This document shows positions 57,229 through 64,000 of a DNA stretch of 64,000 nt, piece by piece. The stretch's first letter is position 1. Each line of letters opens with the position of its first letter. The DNA comes from Lepas anatifera (lineage: Eukaryota > Arthropoda > Thecostraca > Lepadidae). The position numbers were made by a program, and so were the translations under genes. The notes under the pieces were generated by a model that saw only the letters and a list, made by a program, of their open reading frames with translations, searched no databases and had not been told where the DNA came from. The DNA is taken from assembly GCA_034440635.1 (NCBI GenBank), contig JAOTON010001676.1, forward strand, positions 124,001-188,000, in the 5' to 3' direction.

Positions 57229-58234
57229 TTAACACGCGCCCCGCTGGGGTCCCTGGCATGACGCGTCCCACTGGGGCGTTTGTCGCCTTCCTCCGTATCT
57301 CATATTCCACGAAAGCTAAAGGAAAATTACCTGCGGTTTTCGAACGCTCTTGGTAAGATGAAGAGATTTTATACGAATAATTTTTATTTCAGGTCAATAT
57401 TGAGGTCAGCATAGGTCAAAGAGAAGGTTCCATAGGCTTTCAACAGAGCAGTGCAGGTTTCTCTCTCTAGATCTGCTTTCAGGGAAGCTAGAGCAAATCT
57501 TTATGCATCATTGGATTCCTTCCATCGCGGAAAATCGAATGATGCATATGACCTTGCTAATAGTGAAAAAATGACCTGACCTCGAGCTAGGTCAGGGTCA
57601 CAAAGTGACCTGGTATGGTCATGCTGCAAATCAATCGAACTCCCCGTGCAATATAAGCACAATGCAAGCAAAATGGGACCTTTATCTCAATTCAGTGAGA
57701 AGTTATTAGCAAAACAATCACTCTATGCTCCCGTGACCTGAGATGACCTTAGGGAGTTCAGATGCTCAAAAACTAAACTTTAAGGTCAAGATCGTGGTAA
57801 GAATAGACGGTTTGAGGATTTTAGCTTATCTATCCAGTATTTACTGAAAACGAGCCCATTCTATTTTCACCATAATATTATAATGTGGTGTCCAAAACAT
57901 TGACCCCACACTAGGTCAACAATATCAAAATCCTGAGATAAAAGATTTGTAGACCCTAATGACCTTATCATATTGTGGAAGTTTCAAACTGATCGGTTCG
58001 TTGATGTTCCCTGGGCGCCGCTTCAAACTCGCGATTAAAGGTTTTTGGGTCGGGTCACTTGACCTTGAATAGTTCCTTGACCTGACATGACTTTAACTAG
58101 AAAATTTGATCAGATGTGTCAAATTGATCACGAATAAGGTTCTATAAGATTCGTTGTTCTACAACTCTTCGTTTTTGCGTTATCTGGGGAAAACCAGCAG
58201 GGGTGAATTTCGCCCCCCGCGGGGCGCGTGTTGA
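57229..58234 (+). mobile_element. TTAA element copy E (CACGCGCCCC subfamily)
   Basis: TTAA at 57229-57232 and TTGA (decayed) at 58231-58234. Left: CACGCGCCCCGCTGGGG, spacer, GCGTCCCACTGGGGC. Right reversed: ACACGCGCCCCGCGGGGGG. The interior holds TGACCT/AGGTCA clusters (57540-57610, 57735-57750, 58015-58095) and the AATGATGCATATGACCTTGC phrase that recurs in copy D as AATGATATATAATTTGACC. Confidence 0.85.
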
Positions 58235-58585
58235 TCCAATGTTTTAACTTGCGGTGTCTGAGCGCGGAAATGCACCCCCGGCGGAAGCCTGGGCGACTGC
58301 GAAACAGGTAGAAACACACGTCACCGCGGCGTTATCTGCCAATCACGTCCTGGTGGATGTGGAAATCCTTCATGATAAGATCTCAGCCGGTACTTGCTAC
58401 CTAGCCCGAAAATAAATGTTATCTCTATTGCTACGTCCGTAAGAATAACAAGTGAAGGGACCGGAAAAATCGTATGAGATCTGCCTCCGCACCTGTGGCC
58501 TCATGCTATTTGGGGTCATCCTCACACGTTTTGCAGACATTACACCTGACTGATATGGCGTATAATGTATTTTTCCATTTTGCAG
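58235..58585. other. Intron-like DNA before the terminal exon
   Basis: No repeat was found. It ends in a pyrimidine-rich acceptor tract (TATTTTTCCATTTTGCAG). Confidence 0.5.
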
Positions 58586-58711
58586 GTAGAATACATGTTC
58601 ACCATTAGCCCACCACTAACGCTGTTCGGCGACGGTACGGATCTTAACGGGCTCAACATCTCGCTGAACAACCTCCCCAACGGCTGCTGCACAATCATGA
58701 GAATCCTGTGA
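58586..58711 (+). CDS. Candidate host-gene terminal exon (41 codons plus stop)
   Basis: A strong acceptor (TTTTTCCATTTTGCAG) is followed in phase 0 by a GC3-rich frame: VEYMFTISPPLTLFGDGTDL, then GLNISLNNLPNGCC and a stop at 58709-58711. Codon use matches the exon at 25128-25352, whose donor is also phase 0, so I infer one gene with a 33-kb transposon-filled intron. The protein family is not recognised. A 38-bp minisatellite begins inside the last codons, so the stop codon belongs to its first unit. A different 3' splice choice cannot be excluded. Confidence 0.6.
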   Translation, partial: VEYMFTISPPLTLFGDGTDLNGLNISLNNLPNGCCTIMRIL

Positions 58712-59240
58712 TACCAGACCAGCGCCGCTCTGTCATGAGAATACTGTGATACCAGACCGGTGTCGCTCTGTCAGACGGGCACTGTACCGCTCTGCCATGG
58801 GAATACTGTGAGACGAGGATTGTAACACTCTGTGGTGAGAATACTGTGAGACGAGGACAGTACCACTCTGTTATGAGAATACTGTGAGACGAGGATTGTA
58901 ACACTCTGTCGTGAGAATACTGTGAGATGAGAACTGCGCCACTCTGTCGTGAGAATACTGTGAGACGAGGACTGTACCACTCTGTGGTGAGAATACTGTG
59001 AGACGAGGATTGTACCACTCTGTCGTGAGAATACTGTGAGATGAGAACTGCGCCACTCTGTCGTGAGAATACTGTGAGACGAGGACTGTACCACTCTGTG
59101 GTGAGAATACTGTGAGACGAGGATTGTACCACTCTGTGGTGAGAATACTGTGAGACAAGATCAGAATGGCGCTCTGTAATGAGAATATTGTGAGACGAAG
59201 CCAGAGTGCCCATCTGTCATGAGTTAGAGGATACCAGTAT
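58694..59240. repeat. 38-bp minisatellite seeded at the exon end
   Basis: About fourteen units of ACTCTGTCGTGAGAATACTG then TGAGACGAGGACTGTACC. The first unit, ATCATGAGAATCCTGTGATA, is the end of the candidate exon including its TGA. Central units are nearly identical and outer ones diverged. A 172-codon minus frame through the array is an artefact. Confidence 0.95.
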
Positions 59241-59975
59241 CACTCTGTCATGAGATGTAAAAAATTTAGTTTCACTCAAAACCATATTAAAAAGGTGCGT
59301 GCAGCATCAGTAGCCTCAGCTATCTGAATAATTCAGCAGAAAATGATACTGAATAAACACAAAGTATGAAACATGGCTTGCTTATGATGCAAACTTACTT
59401 CAGGTAATGACCAGCATCACCTTATAAAACAATGGGCATTCTAGATAGATAGCATTCTAGCACATGGCAGCTATAAGAATCGGGGAGCACTTTGCTAAAG
59501 GCGACCATCGCTCTGAAAAATTTTGTATAGAAACGGTGACATTCTAATGCATTTTTAGGCTAGTATGGAACATATTTCAAGTATTTAGCACACTTACCAG
59601 TGTCAAATCCTTGAAAACACGCACTAAATTACCCAGAGAAATCGCGACATATTCACGGTAACATCGCTGAGCAAAGCGTCGAAATGAATGACGATTTTGT
59701 TGTTTACGTCTTCTGCGCGGCTGGGAATGATAAAAAGTAAATATTTTCGGGAAGAAAACGTTATATACGATAATTAAAAACAATAAAGTGTTCAACAATA
59801 TTTGTTTTTCAATTGCGAATGCTAAAATTACTGATATATCTTTCCAATGACGTATTTTTACGAACTGCTGCGGTACTACTTTCATACAATCAAACTGTCT
59901 GAAATAGGCGGATCAAGTTCAGTGTGTGTGGTATGTAGAGACGGCAAAGATCTAGCAATGGCAGAGGAAGAAAAG
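59241..59975. other. No gene recognised
   Basis: AT-rich DNA, presumably 3' flank of the candidate gene. A 102-codon minus frame (59577-59885) with an Arg-rich stretch RRRRKQQNRHSFRRF is not recognised. Confidence 0.45.
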
Positions 59976-60143
59976 TCTAACCTAAATCTAACCTGACCTG
60001 ACCTGACCTGACCTGACCTGACCTAACCTAACCTAACCTAACCTAACCTAACCTAACCTAACCTAACCTAACCTAATCCAACCTAATCTAATCTAATCTA
60101 ATCTAATCCAATCTAACCTAACCTAACCTAACCTAACCTAACC
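59976..60143. repeat. Interstitial telomere-type repeat (CCTAA)n
   Basis: It begins with about six CCTGA units, then a run of exact CCTAA, then TCTAA/TCCAA variants, then CCTAA again. CCTAA is the complement of TTAGG, the ancestral arthropod telomere repeat. It is embedded at least 60 kb from the left window end, so it is interstitial here. Confidence 0.9.
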
Positions 60144-60330
60144 TCGATTTAGCGAGCCGGCCTCCGGCGGCCTAACCTGCGCGCAGGTTAACCGAGCTGC
60201 GGTGCTAACTATCGCCTGCGTCGGCAGCGGCATCGCCGGCTCCGCCGGCGAATGCCGCGGCCTCCCCAGGAACTCACCTGATGCTCGCTTCGCTCTTTGA
60301 GCTTCGCTCGCCGCCTGACCCGATTCTCTA
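60144..60330. other. GC-rich palindromic segment beside the telomere-type repeat
   Basis: It contains the perfect palindrome AACCTGCGCGCAGGTT and short hairpins: CTCGATTTAGCGAG, GCCGGCTCCGCCGGC, and GAGC(TT)CGCTC-type arms at 60280-60312. Composition differs sharply from both sides. No coding evidence. Confidence 0.6.
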
Positions 60331-62309
60331 GCCTTCCCCCTCTTTTCTCTCCCATTGGGACTTTCACCGTCTTTAAATATTGCATCTCTAGTTGGTGTTC
60401 ATCCGCCAGCTTCCGCCCGCTTCGCCCGCTTCTGCTGGTTACTGCCCGGCTGGCAGCCGTGTGCCCGTCCGATATACATTATTTATTGAAAAACAAGATA
60501 AGCTTTTGGATTTCACATTGTAGTCATCATCATATTTGACGTTTTAGGGCGCACCGACATCTGAGGTCATTCGGCGCCCATAACACTAAATAGAATGCAT
60601 AAATGAGACATATGAGCAGCAAGTCAACAACATTTCAACAAGTAAGGTGTAAAACAGGTTAAGTTTTTAAAACAAAATCAAAAGGTCATACGTATAAAAA
60701 CAGAACAATAATACAACAATAATACAAATAAAAACAAAATGAATAGAATAAAATGTAAGAACTGACGAGAATCGCAGACATTTTAACATCACATACCAAG
60801 GTCAGCGAAAAGGTAAAATGAACTTATACACCATGTAAAACCTGAAAAACTACGAGGGTGAATATATGACATTAAAACCAACGCTCCTCAGATATAACAT
60901 AATGGTAGCAATATCCACAGCACGATGCTCGCCCAAAAGAGAATTCAGTGTCGGAGGTCCCTGCAGATGTCGGTTTCTCTCTATCTCAAAGTCACGGCAA
61001 TCTAAAAGGATATGTTTGACTGTGAGCCTGTCGCCACAGCGTGGACACTCCGGCGGGTCACGACGAGATAAAATATATGAATGGGTTGAATGAGTGTGTC
61101 CCAGTCGCAATCTACACAGGACAACCTCCTCCCTTCTGGAGCCTGCACTACTTGAGGTCCACGACCCTAAGCGTGGTTTCAGCTCGCGGAGCTTCCTACC
61201 TTTAAAATCACAATCCCATCGACGTTGCCAGTCGCTAAAAACATACATTTTAACTTGCGCGTACATGTCAAAAAATGGAACACGAAGACCTGGGGCGGCA
61301 GCACGTTCTGCCCCCGTCTCTTTGCACATCGATCTGCCCGCTCATTTCCGGCGATTCCGCAGTGACTTGGCACCCAAACTAAATCTACACATTTTCCCTT
61401 TCCCCTCAGGCTATGCAGTTTCTGCCTAATAAGTGTCAAGAGATAAGATGCTGACATATTATAAAAGTAAAAAGACTCCAATGCCTGTACGGAAGACAAC
61501 GAATCTGTAAAAATAACAAACTTTCTCGCCCTTAACTTCGAAACATGGTCCAGACAACGGAATATTGCGTACAGCTCAGCGGTAAACACAGATGCCTCGC
61601 GCGGTAAACTAAAACATTTTTTCAACGCCGTCGCTGACAAATGCACATCCCGTGCCACCATCACCCTTCGAGCCATCAGTGTAAAAGTGGATGTGATTAT
61701 TATAAGATTCAGAACAGAACTCCCTAAATAACTGGCGCATAACTTCAGGAGGCATATTTCTACATTGATCCAGTAAGCCCTTGTTGGTGTTCACTGCAGA
61801 GATAAGCCAAGGTTCAACCAAACACGCGTCACACGGTTCAATGAGATCTGTGTCTATCCCAGCCTCCACAAGCCAGGCGCGGACCCTTACTCCTGGATGA
61901 CGGGCTGCCGCGCGGGATCCATTATCAATCTGGCGGAGCTGGGCGTCACCAAAAAATATTGAGTATGTGGGATGCGTCGGGGATTGTTTGAGTTTCAATA
62001 CATAGCGCATGGCAAGTGTTTTTCGGCGCAACTCTAATGGCATTTCATCGACGTCCACTAACATGCTTGATATTGGGGATGTACGGAATGCTCCCGTTAT
62101 AACTCTAACGGCTTGATGGTGCACAGTATCCAGCATGGTTTTTGCTGATTGGGGAGCGGCTTCATATACCAGGCTACCATACTCAATTTTTGAGCGTACT
62201 AATGACCTATAGAGCATGACAAGCGTCTTCCTGTCAGCCCCGTACCTCATTTTTGTTAGGACTTTGAGTATATTTAATGTATCAAAACACTTTGCGCGGA
62301 GCTGCTTCA

Positions 62310-62745
62310 GATGTTACATCCATACACATATATTGCCAGTATAAAAACATACATAAAGCATACACAGCTACGTAAATTAAAACATTGCAGTATTCCCAGA
62401 AACACATCTGTTATTCACAGGTGCACCCCTCACCCCTCTCGCTTGGCATCATCGTCGTATTAATTATCCCATCAGACATCACCATTTGCAGCCGCTGAGT
62501 GGTGGGACATGACATGGTAAAATGAATATAATAATAAAAAGGGTAATGGAGAAATAAAAGTTAATAACGTAAATAAAGCGGGGATTGGGTGGCGCAATGA
62601 TCGGTACCGTCAATCATCTCGGAACGTATTACATCAGGGATTGGAAGCCCACCAACGCACCACAAGCCGCTGCGGGGACCACGTCCGATGCCACCCCAGC
62701 GCCATCGATTACCTTTTATTATGAATGTGGTGTGTGTGGTGTGGT
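62310..62745 (-). mobile_element. Insertion 1 inside the I-clade LINE
   Basis: It interrupts the RT ORF between KRLSYIP and LKQLRAKC. Its minus-strand 3' end reads TATACTGGCAATATATGTGT then ATGGAT, shared with insertion 2. The interior is AT-rich with a CACCACACAC start. No coding sequence is recognised; a truncated LINE or SINE is likely. Confidence 0.7.
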
Positions 62746-63122
62746 ATGTATGAAAGCCTTTTGTCCAGTGTGAGCCCTAGAAATCTCGTTTCCGGTACAA
62801 AATCGATCAAATTTCCATAGATATACAACTTTGGGTCCTCACAATCTCCACGTCTGTTGCAAAAGTGCATGCACTTGGTTTTTACACTTGAGAAGCTTAA
62901 GCCGTTTCGTGTGCTCCACTCCTGCAAACGATCAAGACCGAGCTGCAGTCGCCTCTGTGCAGCGGCAGTGGTGGACGCCATCACCCATATCGTAAAATCG
63001 TCTACAAAAAGTGCCTGGTGAATATTCGTGGGTAAAGTGCCTGCTATGTCGTTAATCATAACTGCGAACAGGGCTATAGAGCTCACAGAACCTTGAGCAA
63101 TTCCCCTCTGTTGTGGATCCAT

Positions 63123-63590
63123 ACACGTATATTAAGAGTAAAAACATATTACACAAAGAATACACGCCTAGTCCTAGGAAAAATTACACGTGCACCCCGG
63201 CGTGGGGCCCTAAGCAACGCCGGGAGGCGGTTAAAATGAGTCACACAAACGCATCAATCACAAACGCAGGCACAAACGCATTCATTCTAGCGGCGGCTCC
63301 CCGCACGACAGACACACAGAGCCAGCCAGGGCCACGCGGCCCGCAACACCAGCGAGGCACCGGGCGCCGCCGCCACCACAGGCGTCACCGAAACAGAGCG
63401 CCGGCCGCAAAGCAGACGAGGGGCGGCGCCGGCCGATCCACGGCCGGAGAAGCGGCGACGGCCGAGCGGAACCCGCGCCCCGCCGGACCCACGGTAGCGG
63501 GGCGCCGGGGATGGCACCCCACCATCAAAACTGAAACATACAGGCTTTAAATTAGAGATGAGAGGACAGGGTTTGGGGATTTGTTGGCAT
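63123..63590 (-). mobile_element. Insertion 2 inside the I-clade LINE, GC-rich
   Basis: It interrupts the RT between SNRCQQ and the GIAQGS block. The minus-strand 3' end (GGTGCACGTGTAATTTTTCC ... ACGTGTATGGAT) is related to insertion 1. The 5' part is very GC-rich (about 63280-63510), which opens long frames on both strands. A short CAACA-type duplication is possible at the ends. Confidence 0.7.
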
Positions 63591-64000
63591 CGATTTGATA
63601 AGACGAAGTTAACGCGATAACGAAAAAACCTATTTCTAAGAAAATTGGAAATGAACCATCCCATGTGCCCTCGCACACCGAGCTCGAAAAGTTTGTGCAG
63701 GATGCCGTGTCTCCAAGTACAATCATACGCGCGCTCAACGTCAAAGAACACCGCAATTGTGTGACATTTACGTACAAAACCCTCGCGCACAGAGGCATCT
63801 AAACGAACTTGGTGGTCTATTGTGGAGCGGCCCAGGCGAAAACCACACTGGCTATTACAAAGGAGCTGGTTGGATTCCAGATACCGAACAAGACACATGT
63901 TGACCATTTTTTCGAGCAGTTTACACACACACGAAGTCAATGAGATGGGACGAAAGTCGTTGGGTGATGAGCCAGTTTTGCCGGGCTTCAAAATAGGTAC

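Larger units (their letters stand above)
60524..64000 (-). mobile_element. I-clade-like LINE with RNase H, runs off the right edge
   Basis: On the minus strand it carries RT, thumb, RNase H and a C-terminal Cys/His motif, then a 3' UTR ending GCGCCGAATGACC, GGTGCGCCCTAAAACGTC and an ATGATGATGA tail at 60524. Two related insertions (62310-62745 and 63123-63590) split it. The endonuclease and ORF1 would lie beyond 64000. RNase H in a LINE ORF2 points to the I/R1 group. A truncated sister copy is at 54642-55022. Confidence 0.9.
60853..64000 (-). pseudogene. RT-RNase H polyprotein, interrupted and frameshifted
   Basis: RT blocks: FRPISLTSCVCKLLEKMVN, QCGFRLGRSTIDHQ, AVFFDVERAYDCTW (63600-63960), then GIAQGSVSS, INDI and catalytic FVDD (62990-63105), then RFLGLTLDKRL. 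After the first insertion it resumes LKQLRAKCFDTLNILKVLTK and RYGADRKTLVMLYRSLVRSK. RNase H follows: FYTDGS, TAELYAI, IFTDSLSSVQAL and VWVPSHCGIAGNERAD give its catalytic acids. The end has CPRCGDRLTVKHILLDC. Single-base frameshifts lie near 61620 (an A-run) and near 61300. QGS is normal but the preceding Pro is Ala. Inactive as it stands. Confidence 0.85.

Noticed and set aside
58695..59213. 172-codon minus-strand frame with SQYSHDRVVQ repeats
   Set aside because: It is the reverse reading of the 38-bp minisatellite. Three overlapping frames give similar repeated peptides, as expected of an array.
63113..63550. 145-codon plus frame
   Set aside because: It lies antisense across a GC-rich insertion within a LINE; the open frame follows from few stop codons in GC-rich DNA.

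Overview
This window looks like arthropod nuclear DNA, and almost all of it is repeats. Three things point there: an interstitial run of the arthropod telomere motif (TTAGG)n at 59976-60143, three different non-LTR retrotransposon lineages, and a tRNA-derived SINE family. A chelicerate such as a tick is possible, because tRNA-derived SINEs and bloated introns are known there, but I cannot fix the taxon from sequence alone. There are no bacterial-type genes or operons, and most long open frames are produced by tandem repeats.

The only good candidates for a host gene are two GC3-rich exons on the plus strand, at 25128-25352 (75 codons) and 58586-58711 (42 codons ending in a stop). Both junctions are phase 0. 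If they belong to one gene, everything between them is a 33-kb intron built of nested transposons. Tandem arrays touch both exons: a 37-bp satellite stops about 20 bp before the first, and a 38-bp minisatellite starts inside the last codons of the second.

Layout. 1-1.3 kb: end of a non-LTR element. 1.5-3.5 kb: GGGCGCC minisatellite. 4.4-5.8 kb: 168-bp duplication and a THAP-domain relic. 6.6-10.2 kb: decayed CR1/L2-like LINE with a 2A-like motif, minus strand. 10.9-13.9 kb: a 2.8-kb TIR element holding a TTAA element. 14.2-15.3 kb: GGGCCCC minisatellite. 16.2-25.1 kb: 37-bp satellite interrupted by an 834-bp TA-flanked element and a 4,972-bp hAT-like element. 26.3-33.9 kb: a 450-bp MITE and two nested hAT-like elements. 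36.2-39.2 kb: two TTAA elements and a LINE end. 39.5-40.7 kb: internally deleted LINE. 41.4-45.4 kb: SINE copies and a GC-rich minisatellite. 49.6-56.4 kb: two more nested hAT-like elements. 57.2-58.2 kb: another TTAA element. 60.5-64 kb: I-clade LINE with RNase H, running off the edge.

Two systems stand out. (1) Five hAT-like elements with 8-bp target duplications each carry their own GGGGC-spaced minisatellite, and most carry extra internal copies of one terminus. (2) At least six TTAA-flanked elements of about 0.85-1.2 kb share an internal scaffold crowded with AGGTCA/TGACCT, the nuclear-receptor half-site, while their terminal motifs differ between subfamilies but agree within each element. 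In addition the SINE 3' tail matches the 3' end of the I-clade LINE, and one insertion is a bare 36-bp tail with a 16-bp target duplication.
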